Of a stretch of DNA of 64,000 bases, positions 15,303-23,364 are shown piece by piece. Source of the DNA: Micromonospora_J zhanjiangensis (GTDB lineage: Bacteria > Actinomycetota > Actinomycetes > Mycobacteriales > Micromonosporaceae); contig NZ_JBHSBN010000001.1 of the NCBI RefSeq assembly GCF_042650605.1, forward strand, positions 556,896-620,895, given 5' to 3'. The notes under the pieces were generated by a model, which had not been told where the DNA came from, did no database searches, and saw nothing but the letters and a program-made list of their open reading frames with translations. How positions within the stretch are numbered: the stretch's first letter is position 1; every line of letters starts with the position of its first letter. The position numbers and the translations under genes were made by a program.

Positions 15303-15566
15303 GTGGCCGACGTGATCGTGCGGATGTGGGAGGCGCGGGCCGAGCCGAAGGGCTTCGCCGAGCTGATCTCGTGGGTCTGCGACACGGCGTTGCCGGAGTT
15401 CGAGCACCATCCGTTGCACCTGTCCAGTGAGGTCTTCTCGTCCACCGACCACCGGGTCGTGGTCGTCTCCAAGTGGCGCGGCGGCCCGCAGCCGATGCCG
15501 GACCCGCCGGTGCTGCTGGTCGCCCGGCCGCCGCACGAGTGGGACTTCACCCAGGTCGACCGCTGA
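15303..15566 (+). CDS. Small conserved protein of unknown function
   Basis: An 87-residue protein starting at GTG, with a strong GGGAGGGAG site 5-8 nt upstream. The pattern ADVIVRMWEARAEPKGF, then strands ending VVVVSKWRG and ARPPHEWDF, suggests an alpha+beta dimeric barrel like antibiotic-biosynthesis monooxygenases. Members of this small family sit after tsaD in other actinobacteria (from memory). No catalytic residues can be assigned. Co-transcription with tsaD is likely (34-bp gap). Confidence 0.7.
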   Translation: MADVIVRMWEARAEPKGFAELISWVCDTALPEFEHHPLHLSSEVFSSTDHRVVVVSKWRGGPQPMPDPPVLLVARPPHEWDFTQVDR

Positions 15567-15605
15567 TTCGCCCCGCCGCCCGGGTAGCCGGGGTTGCGAA
15601 CCGAA

Positions 15606-15628
15606 ACCTGGATATGTAGTGTCCAGGT
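15606..15628 (+). promoter_or_regulatory. Rrf2 operator overlapping its promoter
   Basis: A perfect inverted repeat, ACCTGGA-N9-TCCAGGT, ends one base before the Rrf2 ATG. Its core GGATAT-GTA-GTGTCC (15610-15624) contains a TAGTGT -10 box 6 nt from the start. A repressor bound here would block a leaderless transcript. The same 15-nt pattern recurs at 16169-16183. Confidence 0.65.
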
Positions 15629-16114
15629 ATGCGGATGAGCGAGGGCGTGGAGTGGGCGCTGCACAGTTGCCTCAATCTGACCTGGCTGCCGAGCGGCACG
15701 GCGGTCCCCGCCGCGAAGCTGGCGGCCTTCTACGGCCTGCCGGCCGCGTATCTGAACAAGCAGCTCCAAGCGCTCGCCCGGGCCGGCATCGTCATGTCGA
15801 CCCCCGGTCCGCGTGGAGGTTTCCAGCTCGCCCGTAGCCCGGAGCGGATCACGTTGCTCGACGTGGTCGTTGCGATCGAGGGGCCGGACGAGGCGTTCCG
15901 CTGTGAGCAGTTGCTCAAGCGGGGGCCGGGCGCCGACCCGGAGGTCGACTACCGCCAGGCGTGCCTGGTGTCCCGGGCCATGCGGCGGGCCGATCTGGCG
16001 TGGCGGCGGGAACTCGCGGAGCAGACCCTGGCCGACCTGAAGGACCAGGTGGAACGGCAGTATCCGGCCACGCCCGGCAACACCGTGAACAGGTTCACGG
16101 CGCTGCGCGCCTGA
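15629..16114 (+). CDS. Rrf2-family transcriptional regulator
   Basis: A 161-residue winged-helix regulator of the Rrf2 family: EWALHSCLNLTW, then a recognition region YLNKQLQALARAGIV and wing PGPRGGFQLAR. Cysteines at residue 14 and in FRCEQ and QACLV are not spaced like the three [2Fe-2S] ligands of IscR or NsrR, so it is probably redox- or ligand-sensing without that cluster. It lies upstream of a FAD oxidoreductase with the same operator motif in its leader. I infer that it represses itself and that gene. A terminator follows at 16125. Confidence 0.88.
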   Translation: MRMSEGVEWALHSCLNLTWLPSGTAVPAAKLAAFYGLPAAYLNKQLQALARAGIVMSTPGPRGGFQLARSPERITLLDVVVAIEGPDEAFRCEQLLKRGPGADPEVDYRQACLVSRAMRRADLAWRRELAEQTLADLKDQVERQYPATPGNTVNRFTALRA

Positions 16115-16124
16115 CCGCTCGACC

Positions 16125-16153
16125 CGAAGCCCTCCCCGAGCGGGAGGGCTTCG
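16125..16153 (+). terminator. Terminator after the Rrf2 gene
   Basis: A perfect 12-bp stem (CGAAGCCCTCCC with GGGAGGGCTTCG) around CGAGC, 11 nt after the stop. It separates the regulator from the oxidoreductase. Confidence 0.75.
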
Positions 16154-16168
16154 ATCGGAACATATCCC

Positions 16169-16183
16169 GGACATAAAATATCC
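16169..16183 (+). promoter_or_regulatory. Second Rrf2-type operator, before the FAD oxidoreductase
   Basis: GGACAT-AAA-ATATCC fits the same GGAYAY-N3-RTRTCC palindrome as 15610-15624 and lies 20 nt before the ATG at 16203. The surrounding stretch is locally AT-rich. Confidence 0.6.
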
Positions 16184-16202
16184 AGATAATGGAAGGTGCC
16201 TG

Positions 16203-17507
16203 ATGAATCCCCTGAACGAGTTGCGCTCCGCCGTCCGTGGCGGCGTCCTGCTGCCCGGTGACACCGGTTTCGACGGCGCCCGCCGTCCCTGGAACCTCGC
16301 GGTCGACCAATCGGTCGTGGCCGTCGTCGAAGCCGCGGACGCCGACGACATCGCCGCGCTCGTGCGGTACGCCCGGAGCGCCGGGGTCGGAATCTCGGTA
16401 CAACCCAACGGACACGGCGCGACCGGCCGCACCGACGGCACCATCCTGCTGCGCACCCGGCGACTGGACACCCTGGACATCGACCCGACCGCCCGGCGGG
16501 CCCGCGTCGGCGCGGGTGTGGCGTCGGGCCGGTTGCAGGCCGCCGTCGCGCCGTACGGCCTGACCGGGCTGCCCGGCAGTTCGCCCGTCGTCAGCGTCAC
16601 CGGCGTCGCCCTCGGCGGCGGGCTGAGCTGGTTCGCCCGTGCCCACGGGTGGGTCGCCGACAGCGTCACCGCGTTCGACGTCGTCGACGCCGACGGCCGG
16701 CGGCGCCACGTCACCGCCGACCGCGAGCCCGACCTGTTCTGGGCGATGCGTGGCGGCGGCGGCGACTTCGCCGTCGTCACCGCGCTCGACGTGACGCTGC
16801 ACCCCGCACCGGCCCTGTACGGGGGCCGGGTGCTGTGGGACGCCGAACACGCGCCCGCCGTCGTCGAGGCGTACCGGCGGATCACCGCGACCGCGCCGGA
16901 CGAGCTGACGGTGTGGCTGGACCTGCTGCACTTCCCCGGCGCGACGCCCATGGTCGCCGTCGACGCCACGTACCTCGGCGGTCCGGACGAGGCGCGTGAC
17001 CTGCTCGCCCCGCTGGACCACCTGCCCCGGCCGCTGTCCGACGGCCGGCGCGTCATGACGGTGGCCGAGCTGGGTTCCATCACCGCCGAACCGACCGACC
17101 CCGGTGCCGGCCTGTCCCGGGCCGAACTACTGCCCGAGTTGACCGACACCGCGGCGAAGACGCTGCTGGCCGACCCGGTCGCGCCGCTGCTGAGCATCCA
17201 GCTCCGGCAGCTGGGCGGCGCGCTGGCCGGGCCGTCCGACAGCCCGCACGGGCCGCTGGTCGAGCCGTGGGCGCTGTACATGTTCGGGCTGGCAACCGAT
17301 CCGGCGACGGCCACGGCGGTCGCCGACCGGCAACGGGCTCTCGCCGACTCGCTTCCGGTGAGCGGCCGCAAGCCGTACACGTTCCTCAACCCGGACGAGA
17401 CCGTGGCCGACGCCTTCGCTCCGGAGGTGGTTGACCGGCTGCGCGCGGTCAAGCGTCGCCACGACCCGGACGCGGTGTTCCGGGCCAACTTCCCGGTCGG
17501 CGACTGA
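16203..17507 (+). CDS. FAD-binding (berberine-bridge-like, PCMH-type) oxidoreductase
   Basis: A 434-residue FAD_binding_4/BBE family oxidase. The FAD domain (about 25-205) has VRYARSAGVGISVQPNGHGATG, where the GH pair corresponds to the histidine often bonded to FAD, then PGSSPVVSVTGVALGGGLSW. The C-terminal BBE segment reads YTFLNPDETVADAF and RRHDPDAVFRANFPV. The family oxidises alcohols, sugars or alkaloid-type substrates with O2; the substrate here is unknown. There is no signal peptide. The ATG has GGAAGGTG upstream. It is probably controlled by the neighbouring Rrf2 protein. Confidence 0.85.
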   Translation: MNPLNELRSAVRGGVLLPGDTGFDGARRPWNLAVDQSVVAVVEAADADDIAALVRYARSAGVGISVQPNGHGATGRTDGTILLRTRRLDTLDIDPTARRARVGAGVASGRLQAAVAPYGLTGLPGSSPVVSVTGVALGGGLSWFARAHGWVADSVTAFDVVDADGRRRHVTADREPDLFWAMRGGGGDFAVVTALDVTLHPAPALYGGRVLWDAEHAPAVVEAYRRITATAPDELTVWLDLLHFPGATPMVAVDATYLGGPDEARDLLAPLDHLPRPLSDGRRVMTVAELGSITAEPTDPGAGLSRAELLPELTDTAAKTLLADPVAPLLSIQLRQLGGALAGPSDSPHGPLVEPWALYMFGLATDPATATAVADRQRALADSLPVSGRKPYTFLNPDETVADAFAPEVVDRLRAVKRRHDPDAVFRANFPVGD

Positions 17508-17545
17508 ACGGGCCAGATCGAAGCGGTAGCGGCAGGTGACCGCAG

Positions 17546-17572
17546 CCGCCCGCCCGGCCACCGGGCGGGCGG
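17546..17572 (+). terminator. Terminator after the FAD oxidoreductase
   Basis: A perfect 12-bp stem (CCGCCCGCCCGG with CCGGGCGGGCGG) with a CCA loop, 38 nt after the stop codon. Confidence 0.7.
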
Positions 17573-17603
17573 AAATCGGTGGCGGGGACTGTCCGTGACG
17601 GCC

Positions 17604-17609
17604 TAGCGT
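17604..17609 (+). promoter_or_regulatory. -10-like box (TAGCGT) before the ABC exporter pair
   Basis: TAGCGT ends 9 nt before the ATG at 17619, and there is no ribosome site between. This resembles the other leaderless-type starts in the window but is slightly farther away. Confidence 0.35.
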
Positions 17610-17618
17610 CGGCACGTC

Positions 17619-19364
17619 ATGCGCCCGTTGCCTGTCGCCGATCCCGGCGTTCCCGATCACCGGTCAGCCACCCGCCTGCTGCTCTGGTTGGCCCGGTGTG
17701 CCTGGCCGTCGCTGCTGGCCGGCATCGGCTTCGGCATCGTCTGGACGGTGAGCCAGGCGTTGATGCCGGCGGCGATCGGCCGGGCCGTCGACGCGATCAC
17801 CGCCCGCGACCAGGGTGACCTGCTGCGCTGGGGAGCGGTGTTGTTCGCCCTCGGCGCGGTGCAGGCCGGTGCCGGCATCGCCCGGCACCGCTGCGCGGTG
17901 GCCAACTGGCTGGGTACGGCGTACCGGACCGTGCAGGTGACCATCGACCAGGCGAACCGGGTCGGGGCCGCGCTGCCGAAGCGGATGGCGGCCGGTGAGG
18001 TGGTCAGCATCGGCACCTCGGACATCAACCAACTCGGCAACGCGATGGAGATCACCGCCCGCGGCACCGGGGCGGTGGTGGCGATCGTGACGGTGACCAC
18101 CATCCTGCTCGGCACCTCGGTCACGCTGGGCCTGGTGGTGCTGATCGGCGTACCGGTGCTGCTGGTCGTCGTCGGGCTGCTGATCCGGCCGCTGCACCGG
18201 CGGCAGCAGGCGTACCGGGACCAGGTCGGCACGTTGGCCACCCGGGCGGGTGACATCGTCGGTGGGCTCCGGGTGCTGCGCGGGGTGGGTGGTGAGGCGG
18301 TCTTCTCGGCCCGCTACCGGACCGAGTCCCAGCGGCTGCGGGACGACGGGGTCCGGGTGGCCCGGGTCGAGTCGCTGCTCAGCGGCGCGGAGGTCCTGTT
18401 GCCCGGCGCCTTCGTCGCGCTGATCACCTGGCTGGGCGCCCGGTACGTACTCAGCGGCGAGATCACCGCCGGTCAGCTGGTCGCGTTCTACGGTTACGCG
18501 GCGTTCCTGGTCGGCCCGCTGCGGACCATCACCGAGGCGATCGACAAGATCACCAAGGGGCACGTGGCGGCCCGCCGGGTGATCGACCTGCTCGCCCTGC
18601 GACCCGACATCGCCGACCCCGCCGAGCCCACACCGGCGCCGGCCGGACCGGCCGACCTGGTCGACGCCGTCTCCGGGACGACCGTGCCGGCCGGCCGGTT
18701 CACCGCCCTGGTGGCGGCCACCCCGCAGGACGCGGTCGAGATCGCCGACCGGTTGGGCCGGTACGTCGACGGCGACGTGACGCTGGGCGGCGTACCGCTG
18801 CGGGAGCTGGCGCTGGCGACGGTCCGGCGGCGGATCCTGGTGGCCGACAACGACGCGCGGCTGTTCTCCGGTCCGCTGCGGGACGAGCTGGATCCGTACG
18901 GCGTCGCCGACGACCAGCGGATCACCGCCGCGCTGGTCGCGGCGAGCGCCACCGACATCGTCGAGGCGCTGCCCGACGGGTTGGCCGCGGTGGTGGCCGA
19001 GCGGGGCCGGGAGTTCTCCGGCGGCCAGCAGCAGCGGTTGCGGCTGGCCCGGGCGCTGGTCGCCGACCCGGAGGTGCTGGTGCTGGTCGAGCCCACCAGC
19101 GCGGTCGACGCGCACACCGAGGCACGGATCGCGGCCGGGCTCGGCGCGGCCCGGTCCGGCCGCACCACCCTGGTCTGCACCACCAGTCCGCTGGTGCTGG
19201 ACCGGACCGAGCACGTGGTCTTCGTCGAGAACGGCCGGGTGCGGGCCGCGGGACCGCACCGGGAACTGTTGGCCACCGTGCCGGCCTACGCGGCCACGGT
19301 GAGCCGGGCCGAGGCCGAGGACGCGGAGCCGGTCCGCGCGCCGGCCGAGCTGTCCGCCGGATGA
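17619..19364 (+). CDS. ABC exporter subunit with degenerate nucleotide-binding site
   Basis: A 581-residue type IV half-transporter: about six membrane helices (about 25-310) followed by an ATP-binding domain. Walker A is gone: residues ~362-370 read ALVAATPQD where GxxGxGKS is expected. Walker B reads LVLVEPTS with Val for Asp (about 486), the Q-loop Gln is absent (VADNDARLF) and the switch His is replaced (VCTTSPLVL). The signature FSGGQQQ (about 466) is intact. It can therefore complete a partner's site but not hydrolyse ATP at its own. The partner follows at 19397 with the opposite pattern. Substrate unknown. Confidence 0.9.
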   Translation: MRPLPVADPGVPDHRSATRLLLWLARCAWPSLLAGIGFGIVWTVSQALMPAAIGRAVDAITARDQGDLLRWGAVLFALGAVQAGAGIARHRCAVANWLGTAYRTVQVTIDQANRVGAALPKRMAAGEVVSIGTSDINQLGNAMEITARGTGAVVAIVTVTTILLGTSVTLGLVVLIGVPVLLVVVGLLIRPLHRRQQAYRDQVGTLATRAGDIVGGLRVLRGVGGEAVFSARYRTESQRLRDDGVRVARVESLLSGAEVLLPGAFVALITWLGARYVLSGEITAGQLVAFYGYAAFLVGPLRTITEAIDKITKGHVAARRVIDLLALRPDIADPAEPTPAPAGPADLVDAVSGTTVPAGRFTALVAATPQDAVEIADRLGRYVDGDVTLGGVPLRELALATVRRRILVADNDARLFSGPLRDELDPYGVADDQRITAALVAASATDIVEALPDGLAAVVAERGREFSGGQQQRLRLARALVADPEVLVLVEPTSAVDAHTEARIAAGLGAARSGRTTLVCTTSPLVLDRTEHVVFVENGRVRAAGPHRELLATVPAYAATVSRAEAEDAEPVRAPAELSAG

Positions 19365-19396
19365 GCGCGACGCGCGTCGAGCGGGAGGTTTGACTC

Positions 19397-21196
19397 ATGG
19401 GTACGGCGTTGCCGGTCGCCGACGCGAGGCAGGTCCGGCGGTACGCGCGGGCCGTCGTCCGGCGACACCCGCGGGCGCTGGCCGTGGCGCTGGGCCTGCA
19501 CGCCCTGGCGGCCGTCGCCGGCCTGGTCGCGCCGCGGCTGCTGGGTGACCTGGTCGAGGCGATCTCGGCGGGCACCACCTCGCTGACCGTGGACCGGATC
19601 GCGCTGGCGATCGCCGGGTTCGTAGTCGTCCAGGCGGTGCTGACCCGGTTCGCGTACTTCGCCTCCGCCCGGCTGGGCGAACGGGTGCTGGCCGAGCTGC
19701 GGGAGGAGTTCGTCGACCGGGTGCTGGCCATCCCGCTGTCCACGGTCGAGCGGGCCGGCACCGGTGACCTGTTGACCCGGACCTCGCGGGACGTCGGGGC
19801 GCTGTCCCAGACGATCCGGTTCGCCGCGCCGGACACGCTGATCGCGCTGGTCATGATGGTCTTCGTGGCCGGCGCGCTGGTCCTGGTGGGGCCGCTGCTG
19901 GCGCTGCCCGCCCTGTTGGCGGTGCCGTCGTTGTTTCTGGTCACCCGCTGGTACCTGCGCCGGGCGCCGGCCGGCTACCTGCGCGAGAACGCCGCCTACT
20001 CGGACATGATCGACGGGATCAACGAGGCCGTCGAGGGGTCCCGGACCACCGAGGCGCTGGGGCAGCAGGTCCGCCGCCGGGCCCGTACCGACACCGACAT
20101 CCGCCGGTCGTACGCGGCGGAGCGGTACACCCTGTTCCTCCGGACGGTCACCTGGCCGGTCGCCGAGCTCAGCTACGTGCTGCCGGTGGTGTCCACGCTG
20201 CTCATCGGCGGTTGGTTCCACCTGAACGGCTGGGTGACCATCGGGCAGGTCACCGCCGCCACCCTGTACGCCCAGCAGCTCATCGAGCCGCTGGACCGGC
20301 TGCTGTCCGTACTGGACGAGTTGCAGGTCGGCGGCGCGTCGCTGGCCCGGTTGATCGGCGTCGCCGAGCTGCCGGCCCGGCCACCGGGCGAGCCGGGCAC
20401 CGACGCCCGGCCGGGCGACGATCATGGGCCGGACGCGTCGGCCCGGCCGGGGACGGACCTCGGGTCGCGGACCGGCGCGGTCGACGCGCGCGACCTGCGG
20501 TACGCCTACCGGCCGGGCCGCGACGTGCTGCACGGTGTCTCGCTCACCGTGGCGCCGGGTGAACGGCTGGCCATGGTGGGCCCGTCCGGCGCCGGGAAGT
20601 CCACCCTGGGCCGGTTGCTGGCCGGCATCCACGCCCCGCGTACCGGCGTGGTGGCCGTGGGCGGCACCCCGCTCGCGGACCTGTCACCGGACCGGCTGCG
20701 TCGGCGGGTCGCCCTGGTCACCCAGGAACACCACGTCTTCATCGGCACGCTGCGGGACAACCTGGTGATGGTGCGGCCCTCCGCCACCGACGAGGAGGTC
20801 CGGGAAGCCTTGTCCGCGGTCGACGCGCTGGCCTGGGCGGCGGCCCTGCCGGACGGGCTGGACACCGTGGTCGGTACGGGTGGTCACCCGCTGTCGGCCG
20901 CCCAGGCGCAGCAGTTGGCGTTGGCCCGGCTGGTCCTGGCCGACCCGCACACGCTGGTGCTCGACGAGGCGACCTCGTTGATCGATCCCCGGGCGGCCCG
21001 GCACCTGGAACGGTCGCTGGCCGGGGTACTGCGCGGCCGCACCGTGATCGCGATCGCGCACCGGCTGTTCTCGGCGCACGACGCGGACCGGGTGGCGGTG
21101 GTCGAGGACGGCCGGATCACCGAACTCGGCCCGCACGACGCCCTGGTCGCCGCCGGCGGCTCATACGCCGCACTCTGGCGCTCCTGGCACGGCTGA
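19397..21196 (+). CDS. ABC exporter subunit with intact Walker motifs
   Basis: A 599-residue half-transporter. The membrane domain (about 30-330) is followed by a Gly/Asp/Pro linker and an ATP-binding domain with intact Walker A (GPSGAGKST, about 394-402), Q-loop VTQEHHVF, Walker B TLVLDEATS (about 519) and switch His in AHRL (about 554). Its signature motif is degenerate: LSAAQAQQ (about 498) instead of LSGGQ. Together with the upstream subunit, one composite site is complete (this Walker A/B with that FSGGQ) and the other is dead. It starts 32 bp after the first subunit with a GGGAGG site at 19382-19387. Confidence 0.92.
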   Translation: MGTALPVADARQVRRYARAVVRRHPRALAVALGLHALAAVAGLVAPRLLGDLVEAISAGTTSLTVDRIALAIAGFVVVQAVLTRFAYFASARLGERVLAELREEFVDRVLAIPLSTVERAGTGDLLTRTSRDVGALSQTIRFAAPDTLIALVMMVFVAGALVLVGPLLALPALLAVPSLFLVTRWYLRRAPAGYLRENAAYSDMIDGINEAVEGSRTTEALGQQVRRRARTDTDIRRSYAAERYTLFLRTVTWPVAELSYVLPVVSTLLIGGWFHLNGWVTIGQVTAATLYAQQLIEPLDRLLSVLDELQVGGASLARLIGVAELPARPPGEPGTDARPGDDHGPDASARPGTDLGSRTGAVDARDLRYAYRPGRDVLHGVSLTVAPGERLAMVGPSGAGKSTLGRLLAGIHAPRTGVVAVGGTPLADLSPDRLRRRVALVTQEHHVFIGTLRDNLVMVRPSATDEEVREALSAVDALAWAAALPDGLDTVVGTGGHPLSAAQAQQLALARLVLADPHTLVLDEATSLIDPRAARHLERSLAGVLRGRTVIAIAHRLFSAHDADRVAVVEDGRITELGPHDALVAAGGSYAALWRSWHG

Positions 21197-21243
21197 GTCT
21201 CCCGGTTGGCGCGGGCGTTCCGAGGGCGGCCTGACTCCACCTC

Positions 21244-21285
21244 TTGCAAAGATGTGTTTGCAAAGATAGCTTTGCAAACATGTCT
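21244..21285 (+). promoter_or_regulatory. Three TTGCAAA repeats at 14-bp period (operator)
   Basis: TTGCAAA occurs at 21244-21250, 21258-21264 and 21272-21278, each 14 bp apart; TTTGCAAA is itself palindromic. The last copy overlaps the ATG of the ArsR-type regulator (21280). This is the layout expected for autorepression by a winged-helix dimer binding in tandem. Confidence 0.75.
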
Positions 21286-22005
21286 CAGGATAAGGTTCGG
21301 CCGAGTCCGACCACGCTGCGCGGCATCGCCCACCCACTCCGGCTCAAGATGCTCAACCTGCTCCGGGCCGACGGGCCGGCCACCGCCACCATGCTGGCCG
21401 AGCGGCTCGGCCAGTCGACCGGAGCCACCAGCTACCACCTGCGCCAGCTCGCGCAGTACGGCTTCGTGGTCGAGGATCCGGCCCTGGGCGCCGGCCGCGA
21501 ACGCTGGTGGAAGGCCGCCCACCGGGGCACCCTCCTGGAGGGCGACATCGTCCGCGAGGCGCCCGCCGACACCGAGGCCTACCTGCGGGCCGTCGCCTCG
21601 CTGTACGCCGAGCGGGTGGACCGGTGGCTCGGCGAGCGGGTCACCCTGCCGGCCGGCTGGGACGGCGCGTCGACCTTGAGTGACACGCGTCTGCGGCTGA
21701 CCGCCGACGAGGCGCGCGACCTGCACCGCGAGCTGGACGAGCTGATCGGCCGCTACCGCCGGGACGACCCCGACGCGGTCACCCCGGCCGGCGCCGAGCG
21801 GGTGGTCGTCCAGTGGCAGCTCATGCCGTTCCTGACCGGAGCCGTCGCGGGAGCCGAACCGCCCGTCCCACAGCCGCCGGCCGGCGAGCCGCCGAGCCGT
21901 GAGCCGACCGGGTCCGGTGGTGGCGGATCGGCCGGGTCCGGTGGCGCGGAGACGACCGGGTCCGACGGCGCCGGGTCGGCGGGGTCGACCGGGAGTGGCT
22001 CATGA
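21280..22005 (+). CDS. ArsR-like winged-helix transcriptional regulator
   Basis: A 241-residue regulator. The N-terminal winged helix (about 8-85) reads RGIAHPLRLKMLNLLRADGPATATMLAERLG then SYHLRQLAQYGFVVED. A helical region (about 100-160) follows. The last ~50 residues are Pro/Gly/Ser/Thr low complexity (repeats of GSGG and GSAGS), probably disordered. There are no metal-binding CxC motifs, so a small molecule is a more likely ligand. It overlaps the MFS gene by 4 bp (ATGA) and should control it from the TTGCAAA operator. The ATG at 21280 is chosen because the in-frame start at 21244 lies within the operator. Confidence 0.85.
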   Translation: MSQDKVRPSPTTLRGIAHPLRLKMLNLLRADGPATATMLAERLGQSTGATSYHLRQLAQYGFVVEDPALGAGRERWWKAAHRGTLLEGDIVREAPADTEAYLRAVASLYAERVDRWLGERVTLPAGWDGASTLSDTRLRLTADEARDLHRELDELIGRYRRDDPDAVTPAGAERVVVQWQLMPFLTGAVAGAEPPVPQPPAGEPPSREPTGSGGGGSAGSGGAETTGSDGAGSAGSTGSGS

Positions 22006-23354
22006 CCGCGGGCGGCCGGCGGGCGCTGGTCGGACTGCTGACCGCCGAGGTGGTCTCGGCCGCCGGCACCCGGATGTCGATGGTGGCGCTGCCGTGGTTC
22101 GTGCTGACCCTGACCGGCAGCCCGGCCCGGACCGGCCTGGTCGCCGCCGCGGAGATGCTGCCCTACGTGCTGGCCTGCGGCCTCGGTGGTCCGCTGCTGG
22201 ACCGGATCGGCGTCCGCCGCGTCAGCATCGTCGCCGACACGGTCAGCGCGTTGGCACTGGCCGCCATCCCGCTCCTGTTCCGGGACGGCGCGCTGTCCTT
22301 TCCGGTGCTGCTCGGCCTGGTCGCCGTCGTCGGCCTGCTGCGCGGTGCGGGTGACATCGCCAAGCAGGCCGTGTTCCCCCGCACCGTGGCCGGTACGGGC
22401 ATCGAGCTGACCCGGGCCACCAGCCTGCACGACGGGCTCCGCCGGCTCGCCACGCTGCTCGGCGCGCCGCTCGCCGGCGTGCTCATCGCCGCGCTGGACG
22501 CGCCGACCGTACTGCTGCTGGACGCGGGCACGTTCGCGGCCGGCGCGCTGCTGGTCGCCGCCTGCGTACCGGCGGGTCTGAACCACGCCCGCGACCCGGA
22601 ACCGGCCGGCGGCACCGCCCGCGGCACGGAACCGACCGCCACCGCCGACGGAGCGGCACCGGCCGGCGCCGCGGGGTCCTACCTGGAGTCGCTGCGCGAG
22701 GCCGGGCGGTTCCTGCGCGGGGATCGGCTGTTGATCGCCATCGGGATCATGCTGACCGCGACCAACCTGTTCGACCAGGCGTACTCGGCGGTGCTCGCGC
22801 CGGTCTGGGCGCGCGAGGTGGTCGGTGACGCGACCGCCCTCGGCCTGCTGTTCGGGATCTTCGGGGTCGGCGCGGTGGTCGGCAACGCGGTGTTCACCGC
22901 GGTTGCCCCGCGGATCGACCGCTGGGCGGTGTTCTCGGTCGGGTTCCTCGTCGCGGGCGCGCCCCGCTACCTGGCCACCGCCCTGTTCGGCGAGCGGCTC
23001 TGGGCGATGTACCTGGTGTCCTTCCTGGCCGGCGTCGCGATCGCCGCCGTCAACCCGATCCTCGGCACGGTGTTCTACGAGCGGGTGCCACAGCGGTTGC
23101 ACGCCCGGGTGCTCGGCCTCTCGCACGCGGTCTCCTGGGCCGGCATTCCGCTCGGCGGCCTGATCGGCGGCGGGCTGGTGCAGTGGCTCGGCCTCGAACC
23201 CAGCCTGTACGTCTTCGGCGCGGGCTACCTGCTGGTCACCCTGCTGCCCTTCCTCGACCGCTCCTGGCGCGACCTCGACGCCCGTCCCGGCCCCACGCCG
23301 ACGGTGGAGGCGGACCGGGTGGACGAGCGGCCGGCGGGTGCCCGCTCGACCTGA
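22002..23354 (+). CDS. MFS transporter, drug-efflux type
   Basis: A 450-residue major-facilitator protein with about 12 predicted helices. The first helices read LVGLLTAEVVSAAGTRMSMVALPWFVL, typical of the Cmr/enterobactin-exporter-like MFS_3 group, with the loop motif GGPLLDRIGVRRVSIVAD between TM2 and TM3. A hydrophilic central loop lies around residues 195-225. It is translationally coupled to the ArsR-type regulator, so it is probably induced by the compound it exports. It converges on the permease gene at 23365 with a 10-bp gap. Confidence 0.88.
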   Translation: MTAGGRRALVGLLTAEVVSAAGTRMSMVALPWFVLTLTGSPARTGLVAAAEMLPYVLACGLGGPLLDRIGVRRVSIVADTVSALALAAIPLLFRDGALSFPVLLGLVAVVGLLRGAGDIAKQAVFPRTVAGTGIELTRATSLHDGLRRLATLLGAPLAGVLIAALDAPTVLLLDAGTFAAGALLVAACVPAGLNHARDPEPAGGTARGTEPTATADGAAPAGAAGSYLESLREAGRFLRGDRLLIAIGIMLTATNLFDQAYSAVLAPVWAREVVGDATALGLLFGIFGVGAVVGNAVFTAVAPRIDRWAVFSVGFLVAGAPRYLATALFGERLWAMYLVSFLAGVAIAAVNPILGTVFYERVPQRLHARVLGLSHAVSWAGIPLGGLIGGGLVQWLGLEPSLYVFGAGYLLVTLLPFLDRSWRDLDARPGPTPTVEADRVDERPAGARST

Positions 23355-23364
23355 CTCCCCGGCT

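Noticed and set aside
15629..23354. A secondary-metabolite gene cluster (oxidase, ABC exporter, regulator, MFS pump)
   Set aside because: No synthase, synthetase or other core biosynthetic enzyme is present; the genes form at least three separate transcription units with different operators.
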